64,000 nt of DNA from an uncultured Flavobacteriales bacterium (lineage in GTDB: Bacteria; Bacteroidota; Bacteroidia; Flavobacteriales_D; Crocinitomicaceae): NCBI GenBank assembly GCA_937876195.1, contig CALEIK010000015.1, positions 1-64,000 on the forward strand, read 5' to 3'. The notes under the pieces are model-generated. The model did no database searches. It was not told the DNA's origin and saw only the letters and a list, made by a program, of their open reading frames with translations. This document shows, piece by piece, positions 45,222-54,336 of the stretch (its first letter is position 1; each line of letters opens with the position of its first letter). Position numbers and translations under genes: made by a program.

Positions 45222-46946
45222 ATGAAGATTTTCGCTGGATTATTATTCGTGTTTATAACGGTATTTGCCCAAGCTCAAATCGTTTACGAATTTGATATGA
45301 TCAAATATTCAAATCGAATGACGGGGAATCTCGACTCCATCGATATCAAAACCGCTTATTTACCTACAGTATTTGACGGTGGAAGAACCATTTTATCACC
45401 AAAAGGATTGCGCATTCGCACCGTTGTAGATCAAATCTACAATCCCTTGTTTCAACCTGCTTTCGCATGGAAAGAAATGCGCTTTTCAGCACTTCCTCAT
45501 CTCGGGTTTTCGTATTCAATAGGCGGACAAGGAAGTCAATTCATTCGTGCGGAATACAACCACGCCCTTACCGAAAAAACCTTGCTCAATATTGATTATG
45601 AACGCAATTCAGGACTAGGCTCCATTCGAAATGCAGGCTTCAACAACGACCGAGTTCAGTTGCAGCTTCAACGCAAAGGACAGCGCTATTCAATCCAAAT
45701 AAAAGGTGCGTTTCAATCTTTCAATACCAATCATCCTGGAGGAATTGTCACTGATTCCATGATTGAAAGTTTCGGTTTAGAGTTTTCTCCAGTCTATAAG
45801 GAAAATGCAGTAAGCCGAAATCGCATGGCTGAAGTTTCAGTGAAGAATTATTTCAACGTGCTAAAGGATTCTTCAACGATGCTGGGGCCCGTTACGCGAC
45901 ATGCCTATCACGTTAAAAATCGAATTTATTCGGAATCAGACACACTTTTCGGATTGTACAATGCGGTGCATATTGATAGCTTTACGACAAGAGATCAGTA
46001 CAACTTGAATGAACTGGGCAATGGAGCTGGAGTCTATTTTGCAAGCAAGCGGTTCTACATTGATGGACTTTTACAACATCACTATTGGGATTATCAAAAT
46101 TTAGGAAGTCACACAGATACACACGAAGTGGATTTGACCTCGAATGTTTTTCTTCATTTGAATATACTAAAATTTTCCAACGAATTCAATTTCAATCTCT
46201 TAGGTCGATTTAATTCCTTTTATGAAAGAGCAAAATTGAAATATACATTGAATCGTATAGAAGTCAACGCGTTCTTGCGCTTTGAGAACAATGCACCGTC
46301 CGTATTTCAGCGGATGTATTTCTCGAACAACGCCGATTATGTAATGAATGGAGTAGAAAATCAGCCATTGTTGAGTGTTGGAGGTGATGCAGGATATTCC
46401 TTTCTTCAGGAGAAGATTAAAATTTCCTTTCTAGGTGAATTCACGTCGTTGGCCAATCCCTACATGTTCGATGAAACGAATTGGGTTAATTCGACAGGAA
46501 ATTATATTTTCTCATCGTTTGGACTGCGTTCAGCGTTTAAATTCGGTGTGCTTCATTTTAATCCAACAGTGGTTTACACAACAAGTACCGACAATATTTT
46601 ACCTGAGATCCAGGCATACGGACGTTTGTTTATCAAAGGAAAGTTATTCAAAGCAAAGAAACTAGAAGCGCTCGTGGGAGTTGATGGATCGTATATTTCA
46701 TCGTATTCAACACGTGCTTATCTCCCACACATGGATACGTACGATTGGAATGTCAATACTCCAGGCTTTACACCAATGACGAACCTTCATGCATTCGTAT
46801 CTCTGGGTATTTCAGAATTTCGTTTCTTCGTGCGCTATGAGAATATTGGCTACTTCTGGTCGGACCAAACCAATGAAGTTCTCCAAAACTATCCCGTTTC
46901 TCAACCGCGACTTAGACTGGGTTTGACTTGGGATTTCTTCAATTAA
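45222..46946 (+). CDS. Outer-membrane beta-barrel protein, porin-like
   Basis: I use the ATG at 45222 (574 residues); a GTG nine bases upstream would only add MCR before the signal peptide MKIFAGLLFVFITVFAQAQ. The rest is built of alternating amphipathic beta strands with aromatic girdle residues, e.g. FIRAEYNHALTEKTLLNIDYE, and ends LRLGLTWDFFN with a terminal aromatic as outer-membrane barrels do. It resembles the Bacteroidota putative porin family PF14121 in length and style. Substrate unknown. It lies between rpsT and fabG as a separate unit after a terminator. Confidence 0.82.
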   Translation: MKIFAGLLFVFITVFAQAQIVYEFDMIKYSNRMTGNLDSIDIKTAYLPTVFDGGRTILSPKGLRIRTVVDQIYNPLFQPAFAWKEMRFSALPHLGFSYSIGGQGSQFIRAEYNHALTEKTLLNIDYERNSGLGSIRNAGFNNDRVQLQLQRKGQRYSIQIKGAFQSFNTNHPGGIVTDSMIESFGLEFSPVYKENAVSRNRMAEVSVKNYFNVLKDSSTMLGPVTRHAYHVKNRIYSESDTLFGLYNAVHIDSFTTRDQYNLNELGNGAGVYFASKRFYIDGLLQHHYWDYQNLGSHTDTHEVDLTSNVFLHLNILKFSNEFNFNLLGRFNSFYERAKLKYTLNRIEVNAFLRFENNAPSVFQRMYFSNNADYVMNGVENQPLLSVGGDAGYSFLQEKIKISFLGEFTSLANPYMFDETNWVNSTGNYIFSSFGLRSAFKFGVLHFNPTVVYTTSTDNILPEIQAYGRLFIKGKLFKAKKLEALVGVDGSYISSYSTRAYLPHMDTYDWNVNTPGFTPMTNLHAFVSLGISEFRFFVRYENIGYFWSDQTNEVLQNYPVSQPRLRLGLTWDFFN

Positions 46947-47030
46947 TTTATTGACTACTGAACAAAGTTTCAGTGGACAAATTTAGAGCGGTTCGTTTCG
47001 ATTGTTTATATTTGTTGCAAAATTGAACCA

Positions 47031-47777
47031 ATGAATTTACTAGAAAATAAAGTCGTTCTAATTACTGGAGCTTCACGCGGAATTGGAAAATCAATCGCTG
47101 AAGAATGTGTGAAACAAGGTGCTAAAGTGGCATTTACTTATTTGTCGTCAGAAGAAAAAGCAAAAGCTTTGGAAGCTGAATTAAGTGCAAATGGTGGCGT
47201 TGCAAAAGGATTTAAATCGGATGCAGCGGATTACGATCAAGCACAGAAATTAGTGGATGATGTTGTGGAGGAATTCGGACAAATAGACGTTCTAGTAAAT
47301 AATGCAGGAATTACACGCGATACGCTTTTAATGCGTATGTCAGAAGAGCAGTGGGACGAAGTGATGAACACCAATCTGAAATCTGCGTTTAACTTGACTA
47401 AAGCAGTGCAACGCCCAATGTTGAAAGCACGAAAAGGTTCAATCATCAATATGTCTTCAGTGGTTGGAGTCAGTGGAAATGCTGGTCAATCCAACTATGC
47501 AGCGTCAAAAGCAGGATTGATAGGATTCACCAAATCTATTGCGCAAGAACTTGGATCTAGAAATATTCGTTGCAATGCCATTGCTCCAGGATTTATAGAA
47601 ACTGAAATGACAGCCGCACTTGATCAAAAAGTCGTGGAGGAATGGAGAAATTCTATTCCACTGAAGCGTGGTGGTTCTCCTAAAGATGTGGCTGATGTGA
47701 CTGTATTCTTGGCATCGGACATGTCAAATTATGTGACAGGACAGACCATTCATGTGTGCGGTGGAATGTTGATGTAA
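47031..47777 (+). CDS. fabG: 3-oxoacyl-[acyl-carrier-protein] reductase
   Basis: The product has 248 residues of the short-chain dehydrogenase family. The NADPH-binding TGASRGIG motif lies at 12-19, NNAG near 89-92, and the catalytic tetrad includes the Ser of MSSVVG and YAASK (about 154-158). The end CGGMLM is typical of FabG. It reduces 3-oxoacyl-ACP in fatty acid elongation. A -7-like TATATTTG (47007-47014) precedes the start. Short-chain dehydrogenases are hard to tell apart, but the length, NNAGITRDTLLMRM and the C-terminus fit FabG well. Confidence 0.93.
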   Translation: MNLLENKVVLITGASRGIGKSIAEECVKQGAKVAFTYLSSEEKAKALEAELSANGGVAKGFKSDAADYDQAQKLVDDVVEEFGQIDVLVNNAGITRDTLLMRMSEEQWDEVMNTNLKSAFNLTKAVQRPMLKARKGSIINMSSVVGVSGNAGQSNYAASKAGLIGFTKSIAQELGSRNIRCNAIAPGFIETEMTAALDQKVVEEWRNSIPLKRGGSPKDVADVTVFLASDMSNYVTGQTIHVCGGMLM

Positions 47778-47866
47778 TTTCGACAAGCTCGATTACCGCA
47801 ACTCCTCGAAAAGCTCGACTACCGTTCTTCGTATTTCCGCATCTCGCATTTCGACTACGCTCAATG
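47778..47866. repeat. Cluster of short intergenic repeats after fabG
   Basis: Three related units follow the fabG stop: TTTCGACAAGCTCGATTACCG (47778-47798, first 20 bases), TCGAAAAGCTCGACTACCG (47806-47824) and TTTCGACTACGCTCAATG (47849-47866). Similar TTCGACnnnGCTCnnT units are, as far as I recall, scattered between genes in many Flavobacteriia. They may act as a REP-like element or as a transcription-end structure for the two convergent genes. Confidence 0.6.
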
Positions 47867-47885
47867 CTCAATAGCGCTTCTTTTA

Positions 47886-50800
47886 TTACACTTTTTTCTT
47901 GAATCCTTCTAACAATCGTTTGAAGACATCAAAGTAGAGTAGGATATAGGTGATCAGGGACATGATCCAGATTACGATAATATTTGCTTGGAACGTGGTC
48001 ATTTTTATTCCAAACAAGTATTTGTAGGGTGAATAGAAATGTGAACCGAGAAAAGAAACATTTTTGGGAATATTAAAGATAGGATTGTCATTTCGGTAAA
48101 TTTGACCTTTGTCAACAATCAGTTTTTCACTTTCCATCTTATTTCTAACAACCATCATCAATGCCTCGTTCACATATTCTTTCTGTAACTCGATGTATTT
48201 TTCACTTCCAAGGGAATCAATTTTAGCATTCATTGCGAACTTTACTTTCTCCTGATTTTTAATATGCTGCTCTCTGATTTTATTGATGAAGTAAATGACA
48301 TTTTGGCGATTGATACTCGTCTTATCTCCAGTCTCTATAACACATTCATCACAGTTAAAGTTGCCCCAATCTTTTTCTTCAAGCGCAATTTCATTTTTGA
48401 TTAGCTTGATTGCTTTCTGTTTTGATGCACTCGACTCTTGATCACTGTCAATGACACTCAATTGGCGTTTAATCTCTGGTGTCCAATAATCCTTTTTCCA
48501 TGCAGCATACGTTTTATCAATTTCGTACTCAAGGAAGTGCTTCTGAAATTCATTTTGAGTGGCTTGCTCTACGGTGAGTGCTTCATAGGCCCATCGCGAG
48601 ACCATTAAGTTACCTACCCAAGGCACTTTTGTTGCGTTGGAAAGGGAAGGGTGAAGTTTATCAAATTTGACGATAACACCACTAAATAGCAACTGTGGAA
48701 TGATAAGCAAAGGAATAACAATGTAAATTACCTTGGCAGAATTAAAGGTGCTCGAAATAATTAGGCCCAGCAAGTTGGAAAAGCACGCAGATGAGAACAT
48801 CACAATCCAAAATACGAACCACATGCCCTTTATATCAAGTATAGCGTTGCCGATTAAGACGAACAAGAGCGATTGTACCCCAGAAATAATGAACAAAATG
48901 AATATTTTCGAGAATAAATAGCTGTTATGTGACAAGTTGATGAATCTTTCCCGGGCGATGATCTTTTTGTCGCGGTGAATTTCTTCCGCAGCGACAGTGA
49001 GGCCCAAAAATATGGAGACAATAACAATGATGAACAGGTATTGTGGAATGTTTTCGTTGTCGTAAAAGGTATATTCAATTCCTTTATCCGTCCAACCATA
49101 GTACTTAATGAAATAAGATAGAATGACCGCCAACAATGGTGCTATCAACAAGTTGATCAATACATACTGCTTGTTCGAGATTTTGCTATTTACATCGCGG
49201 ACAAAATAAGTAATGAACTGAATAATTCGGTTCGGAAGTTTGATGTCTGATGTTGGTGCGACTGTTTCCCTTTTAACTGGGCTGTCCACTCGATTCTTTC
49301 GGTGTACTTTATTCCAATCCTGTGGTGTTTTCTTTCGCACATTTGTTTCAGTACCGAATTCATCCACAATTTTAGCATCAATCAGGTTAAAAATTTGTTC
49401 CGGGTTGACATTTCCGCAAAGACTACATTCACGTTCATGGGAATTCCCTTTGTAAGAAAACGTTTTAAAGTGAACGATGGCATTCATCGGAATTCCATTG
49501 TAAATAGGCAAACCACCCTGATCTAAAATGATGAGTCGATCAAACAGTTTGAAGATATTAGAAGACGGCTGGTGAATTACAGCGAAAATTAGTTTTCCTC
49601 TTAGTGAAAGTTCTTTCAATAAGTCGATGATGTTGTCAGAGTCTCTGCTTGATAGTCCAGATGTTGGTTCATCAATAAAGAGAATAGAAGGTTCACGAAT
49701 TAGTTCAAGCGCAATGTTTAATCGTTTACGCTGACCACCAGAAATTACCTTTTCAAGTACAGAGCCCACCTTCAAATAACGAATTTCATAAAGTCCAAGA
49801 CTCTTTAAGAGTTCAATTGTTTTACGAATGATTTGAATCTTGTTCAGTCCACCCATGCTCAGTTTTGCGCTGAAATACAAGTTTTGATAGACCGTCAGTT
49901 CTTCATTCAATACATCGTTCTGATCGACATAGCCAATGACACCTTCAAGTTTTTTTCGCTCTTTGTGCAGGTCAATTCCGTTGATAAGTACACTTCCCTT
50001 GGTTGGGGAAAGTTTACCGTTTAAGACATTCAGTAGGGTTGTTTTTCCCGTACCTGATCCTCCCATAATGCCAATGAGACTTCCTGAATTCGTCGAAAAA
50101 TGAATGTCTTTAATTGCATTTTCACCATTGCCAAACTCAAGTGAAACGTGGTCTACTTCGAGACTGATGGGGGTTGAGTTGATTTCCTTCGACAGCTTGG
50201 AAATTAAATCACTGTAGAATAACTGGCTACTTTTTCCAGTTCTAAGGGTAGATCCAATATTGAATACGTGGGTTCTATTTACGTCAACGATTTGACCATT
50301 GATGTATAACTCGTCACGACCAAAGTATCTAAAAAACAATGTTTTAACGCTTCTGACATGAAGGATGTGAATTGGCGCATCCAATCCCTCCATGACATCC
50401 AGTACAGCTTTTTCTAGTTGAGCTTCTTGTTTGCCGCTATAATAGATGTGTTCAGGCTCGTCGATAAAGTTAGTGCCATCTTCATTGATGAAATCTTTGA
50501 TCGCATCAAACTCTTTTTGACTAATGTGGAATGAATCCGAAACCGTTTGAATGAACTTGAGCTCGTTGTCAGATAATGTATTGTCACTATCAATGAACTC
50601 AAAAATTCGAATAAGTACAATAACTTTTTGACGTTGTGTCAGTTCTTTATTGATTTGATCACAAATCCGCAAGATTTTAACCGAATGGAGGGAAGTGCGC
50701 TTTTGATCTCTGTTTTTAGAAAAGAGCTTTCCACGAGTTTCTTTTAGAAAACCATCGAAAACTTCGATGTAATTATCAACGTCTGCGGAACTTAATTCAG

Positions 50801-50936
50801 ATTTTAGAAAGGATTCAATGATTTGCTTCCCCTTCGTACTTTCTATTTCCTGTGATTCCTTCTCGTCGCTGACTTCATCAACTTTCGCAATGATTGCGAA
50901 GAGTTGCATTAACGCCCGAAGAATTCTTTCACTCAT
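47886..50936 (-). CDS. Fusion of a TerB-like domain and an ABCG-type ABC transporter
   Basis: The product has 1016 residues. An N-terminal TerB-like helical domain (about 1-160, with RIFEFIDSDNTLSDNELKFI) is followed by a small beta-rich, possibly FHA-like segment (about 190-245). The ABC ATPase has Walker A GGSGTGKTT (about 290-298), signature SGGQRKRLN (about 396) and Walker B ILFIDEPTSGL (about 420). A linker holds ECSLC near residue 503. The ABC-2 type membrane domain begins near 590 with six helices; before the last helix a long extracytoplasmic loop (about 815-975) contains CDEC near 862. ATPase before membrane domain is the ABCG order. Substrate unknown. It is last in a three-gene operon. 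Confidence 0.88.
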   Translation of the reverse strand: MSERILRALMQLFAIIAKVDEVSDEKESQEIESTKGKQIIESFLKSELSSADVDNYIEVFDGFLKETRGKLFSKNRDQKRTSLHSVKILRICDQINKELTQRQKVIVLIRIFEFIDSDNTLSDNELKFIQTVSDSFHISQKEFDAIKDFINEDGTNFIDEPEHIYYSGKQEAQLEKAVLDVMEGLDAPIHILHVRSVKTLFFRYFGRDELYINGQIVDVNRTHVFNIGSTLRTGKSSQLFYSDLISKLSKEINSTPISLEVDHVSLEFGNGENAIKDIHFSTNSGSLIGIMGGSGTGKTTLLNVLNGKLSPTKGSVLINGIDLHKERKKLEGVIGYVDQNDVLNEELTVYQNLYFSAKLSMGGLNKIQIIRKTIELLKSLGLYEIRYLKVGSVLEKVISGGQRKRLNIALELIREPSILFIDEPTSGLSSRDSDNIIDLLKELSLRGKLIFAVIHQPSSNIFKLFDRLIILDQGGLPIYNGIPMNAIVHFKTFSYKGNSHERECSLCGNVNPEQIFNLIDAKIVDEFGTETNVRKKTPQDWNKVHRKNRVDSPVKRETVAPTSDIKLPNRIIQFITYFVRDVNSKISNKQYVLINLLIAPLLAVILSYFIKYYGWTDKGIEYTFYDNENIPQYLFIIVIVSIFLGLTVAAEEIHRDKKIIARERFINLSHNSYLFSKIFILFIISGVQSLLFVLIGNAILDIKGMWFVFWIVMFSSACFSNLLGLIISSTFNSAKVIYIVIPLLIIPQLLFSGVIVKFDKLHPSLSNATKVPWVGNLMVSRWAYEALTVEQATQNEFQKHFLEYEIDKTYAAWKKDYWTPEIKRQLSVIDSDQESSASKQKAIKLIKNEIALEEKDWGNFNCDECVIETGDKTSINRQNVIYFINKIREQHIKNQEKVKFAMNAKIDSLGSEKYIELQKEYVNEALMMVVRNKMESEKLIVDKGQIYRNDNPIFNIPKNVSFLGSHFYSPYKYLFGIKMTTFQANIIVIWIMSLITYILLYFDVFKRLLEGFKKKV

Positions 50937-50951
50937 CCAATCAAAAAACTA

Positions 50952-51380
50952 CTATTTTCTAAATCCTATCAACATCACCGCGCACCCTGAAACTTTTAAA
51001 TCCCTGTCGAATTCAGTTTCAATTGTAACAGGTAAACTTTCCTGTACATGGAAATCCCAGTAAGGTGAGTTCTTATAATTTCTGTTCGAGAAAAGAATGT
51101 TTCCATCTGGATCTTTGATTGTAAAGATGATGTAGTTTTCTTTAGCGCCTCCGCTTGCAGCGATTCTATAAGTAGTACCCCCAAAAAAAGTTGTGCTAAA
51201 TTCAGCTTTCTCACGATCTAGAAAGGCAGTATAAACCTGTCCATCAGAAATAAAATCCTTCCCCTTCGTGTCTTTTTTCAGTAAATCCTCACAGACATTA
51301 ACGATGCCTTCACAATCTTGCGCGTTTGCTGAATTAAGTGAAACAAATGCTGCGAACCCTATGATTAAAAATAATTTCAT
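50952..51380 (-). CDS. Small exported protein encoded with the TerB-ABC transporter
   Basis: The product has 142 residues with a signal peptide (MKLFLIIGFAAFVSLNSANAQ). The mature part begins DCEGIVNVCEDLL, with two cysteines six residues apart, and a third cysteine near the end (SGCAVMLIGFRK). A beta-rich middle (TYRIAASGGAKENYIIFTI, then DPDGNILFSNRN) suggests a small sandwich fold, perhaps a ligand-binding or CUB/C2-like domain. No family recognised. It starts two bases after the lipoprotein gene and ends 15 bases before the transporter gene, so all three are one unit. Confidence 0.78.
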   Translation of the reverse strand: MKLFLIIGFAAFVSLNSANAQDCEGIVNVCEDLLKKDTKGKDFISDGQVYTAFLDREKAEFSTTFFGGTTYRIAASGGAKENYIIFTIKDPDGNILFSNRNYKNSPYWDFHVQESLPVTIETEFDRDLKVSGCAVMLIGFRK

Positions 51381-51382
51381 GC

Positions 51383-52279
51383 CTATCCTTTTATAATGTT
51401 TGATCTAATAGCTTCAATTTTGGTTTCAATCTCTGATAAAATCTTTTCATCGATTTCAATTTCCAGTGTGTGATTGAACGTCGTTTCCTTTTTATCCTTG
51501 TTGGTATCAGGAGCAATGTATCCGTAATTCAACTTAATCTTATCAAAGGAAACTTTTAAGTCCTTCATCTCCGCAATTAATGCATCGTTCTGATTGTTGT
51601 CATTGTACTCCGTTAAAATATCAATGATAGAATTAAGCGATTGCTTTTGTTCACCAATTCGTTTCTCAACATCCTTGTTTCTTTTTTTCTTGTTCAGCTT
51701 GCTCGCAAAGTAGATCGACTCAATCCATCCACCTGTCAAAATCAGTGCGGAAGTAGATTTACGATTCGATTGTTTCAAGAAATTATCAGATTTTCTGTAA
51801 GCGTCCGACATAATCACCAACATAGAATCTTTGTTGTTGTTATTGTTTTCAAATCGTTTCAAAAACTCATTGTCAAAGGCAATATCTAAACCTAACTCCG
51901 AAGTCAGTTTTTCCACAGAAGACAAGTAATTCATCGTTACGTCTTTTTGCTCGTACATGGATGAATAACCTACATCAGTTCCATAGATTCCAAGATTCAA
52001 TGCTTGGTGATATTCTTTAATGTATGCATCGACGTTTGAATTCTTGTTCAACAATTGCTCGTCAAAAGGTAAATTCAATTGTTTGATCAAATAAGCTGTT
52101 TGTACAGGAGAAGGGATACTAAATATCTTCCCATCAAAAACAGTATTGAAAGCACTGTTTTCATCTATGATTGCTTCATCAATCACATTTTCTGTATCAT
52201 CGCTGCTATCCTTGCAAGAAACAAGCATAGTGCTAATCGCCAACGATCCCAATAGAAGTTTAAGTGTAAGGTGTCTCAT
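51383..52279 (-). CDS. Helical lipoprotein, first gene of the TerB-ABC operon
   Basis: The product has 298 residues. The leader ends MLVSC, a clear lipobox, and the mature start CKDSSDDTEN is acidic, as in lipoproteins sent to the cell surface in Flavobacteriia. The remainder is helical, with an Asn/Lys-rich loop (FENNNNNKDSM) and a charged C-terminal half that could form coiled coil. No known domain is recognised. Its position two bases before the exported protein gene and on the same strand as the transporter points to a partner role at the membrane. Confidence 0.8.
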   Translation of the reverse strand: MRHLTLKLLLGSLAISTMLVSCKDSSDDTENVIDEAIIDENSAFNTVFDGKIFSIPSPVQTAYLIKQLNLPFDEQLLNKNSNVDAYIKEYHQALNLGIYGTDVGYSSMYEQKDVTMNYLSSVEKLTSELGLDIAFDNEFLKRFENNNNNKDSMLVIMSDAYRKSDNFLKQSNRKSTSALILTGGWIESIYFASKLNKKKRNKDVEKRIGEQKQSLNSIIDILTEYNDNNQNDALIAEMKDLKVSFDKIKLNYGYIAPDTNKDKKETTFNHTLEIEIDEKILSEIETKIEAIRSNIIKG

Positions 52280-52365
52280 TTTTTATAAAAGTTAAGTAGC
52301 GTAAATATAGTAATAATCATATTATTCTCTATGAATTCTTATTTTTGTTTACAAGAAATACGATT

Positions 52366-53337
52366 ATGCAAATTAGACCACGTAGAAATAGGAATTCATC
52401 CGTCATTCGTGACATGGTGCAAGAAACAAAATTAGGCACGGAGAATTTAATCTATCCTTTATTCATTGAAGATGGAAAAGGTGTGAAGAGGGAAATATCT
52501 TCTCTACCCAATAACTTTCGTTGGTCACTCGACACATTGTTGCCAGAGATTGAATCTTGTATTTCACTAGGAATCAATATGTTCGATATGTTTCCAGCGG
52601 TCGATGAAAAGTTAAAGGACAAGTTGGCATCGTACAGTTATGCATCGGATAATTTTTACCTCGATGCAATTCATCAAATCAAAAAGAATTTTCCTGATGC
52701 CGTTTTAATGACGGACGTTGCGATGGATCCATATTCATCGGATGGTCATGATGGCATCGTTGAGAATGGAAAAATTTTGAACGATGAAACGCTTGCAATT
52801 CTTGGAAAGATGAGTCTTGCTCAAGCCCAAGCAGGAGCGGATATTATTGGACCAAGTGACATGATGGATGGACGTGTTGGCTTTATTAGAAACGAATTGG
52901 ATAAACATAATTTTCAGGACGTAAGTATCATGTCTTATACCGCAAAATATGCGAGCGCTTTTTACAGTCCGTTCAGAGATGCACTAAATTCTGCACCAAA
53001 AAGTGGAGATAAGAAAACCTATCAAATGAATCCAGCGAACAAACGCGAAGCATTGCTGGAAGCTCAACTGGATTTTGAAGAAGGAGCTGATATGATGATG
53101 GTGAAACCCGCCATCTGCTATTTAGATGTGATTCATTTGTTGAAAGAGAATTTTGACATTCCAATCACGGCCTACAACGTGAGCGGAGAATGTGCCATGG
53201 TCTATGCGGCGGCACAAAATGGCTGGCTCGATTATGAAGCAGCAATGACTGAGATGTTGTTGAGTATCAGAAGGGCAGGAGCGGATGGTATCTTGACCTA
53301 TTTTGCGAAGGATTTCGCTCAATTTCACAAAAAATAA
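52366..53337 (+). CDS. hemB: Delta-aminolevulinic acid dehydratase (porphobilinogen synthase)
   Basis: I use the ATG at 52366 (323 residues, MQIRPRRNRNSS), the family's usual start; a TTG-initiated extension at 52345 overlaps a -7-like TATTTTTG (52340-52347). The two active-site lysines lie in MSYTAKYAS and MMMVKPAICYLD, the second being the Schiff-base lysine. The early metal-site region reads LMTDVAMDPYSSDGHDG, with Asp/Ser instead of the Cys triad of zinc enzymes, so it is probably of the magnesium type. It joins two ALA molecules to porphobilinogen for heme. M50 protease and Smr genes follow. Confidence 0.95.
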   Translation: MQIRPRRNRNSSVIRDMVQETKLGTENLIYPLFIEDGKGVKREISSLPNNFRWSLDTLLPEIESCISLGINMFDMFPAVDEKLKDKLASYSYASDNFYLDAIHQIKKNFPDAVLMTDVAMDPYSSDGHDGIVENGKILNDETLAILGKMSLAQAQAGADIIGPSDMMDGRVGFIRNELDKHNFQDVSIMSYTAKYASAFYSPFRDALNSAPKSGDKKTYQMNPANKREALLEAQLDFEEGADMMMVKPAICYLDVIHLLKENFDIPITAYNVSGECAMVYAAAQNGWLDYEAAMTEMLLSIRRAGADGILTYFAKDFAQFHKK

Positions 53338-53391
53338 GAATTGGCACGATAATAGTTTGAAATTTTCTCCATAACTTTATAGTATTAATTT

Positions 53392-54336
53392 ATGGATAAT
53401 TTTGATTTCTACCCAAGCAAACCTGAATTAGTCGAAGAAAAACCAAAAGGCGGTATTTCCTTGACTATATTTTCCATGGTGCTTTTCGTACTTGTTTTTT
53501 TGTTGATTTTTGATGAGCTGAATTTCATTCTCAGCCTCTTGGTTGTACTCGTGATTCATGAACTCGGTCACTTTGTAACCATGAAATTATTTAAGTACAA
53601 GAATGTGCGCATGCTTTTCATTCCATTGATGGGGGCTTTTGTGCAAGGAACGAAACGCAATTATTCACAGAAGGAAAGTTTTATCGTCACGGCTGCTGGA
53701 CCTTTTCCAGGGATTATTATTGGCGCAATACTCCTTTGGTATGCAGCTCAAATTCAAAGCGAGTGGCTCATTGAACTGGGATTTTTGTTCCTCCTCTTGA
53801 ACCTGATTAATTTACTTCCGTTGGATCCATTGGATGGTGGACAGATGTTTAAACTGCTCTTTCGAAAAAGCAATGAACTGTTCTTGATGATTTTCGCTTT
53901 ACTTTCCTCTATTTTTATGATAGGTGTGGGTTGGTATTTTGATAGCTATATCATCATGCTGTTTGGATTTTTCATGGGATTCCGTGTCAGAGCACTTCAG
54001 AAAAAATACCAGGTGCATAGAGATTTACAAGACGAAGAAGTGGATTATTCTACGACCTATAAATTATTGAGCAATAAAGATTTCACTAAAATAAAGCGGG
54101 TGGTTTTATCACATACACCGGCACTCAAGAAATTCATTGATCAAGTTTCTTCAGATGAATCTGATCCTATCATTGCAAGTCAAGTAAACAGCATGTTGGT
54201 TGTTCCTCTGAAAAACGATTCGTCCTTATTGTTTAGAATAATATTGATTGCTTTTTGGCTGCTTTCTTTCGCCTTGCCTGTTATCTTGTTTTTTGCATTG
54301 GACCTTGAATGGCTCTTTCCAACGGTGGCATTATGA
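53392..54336 (+). CDS. Site-2 protease family (M50) metalloprotease
   Basis: The product has 314 residues and about six transmembrane helices. The zinc motif HELGH lies at 56-60 inside a helix, and the second motif LLPLDPLDGGQ (about 141-151) supplies the aspartate ligand. Both catalytic parts are therefore complete. No PDZ domain is seen, unlike RseP. M50 enzymes cut substrates within the membrane in signalling cascades; the substrate here is unknown. The stop codon overlaps the start of the Smr-domain gene. Confidence 0.9.
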   Translation: MDNFDFYPSKPELVEEKPKGGISLTIFSMVLFVLVFLLIFDELNFILSLLVVLVIHELGHFVTMKLFKYKNVRMLFIPLMGAFVQGTKRNYSQKESFIVTAAGPFPGIIIGAILLWYAAQIQSEWLIELGFLFLLLNLINLLPLDPLDGGQMFKLLFRKSNELFLMIFALLSSIFMIGVGWYFDSYIIMLFGFFMGFRVRALQKKYQVHRDLQDEEVDYSTTYKLLSNKDFTKIKRVVLSHTPALKKFIDQVSSDESDPIIASQVNSMLVVPLKNDSSLLFRIILIAFWLLSFALPVILFFALDLEWLFPTVAL

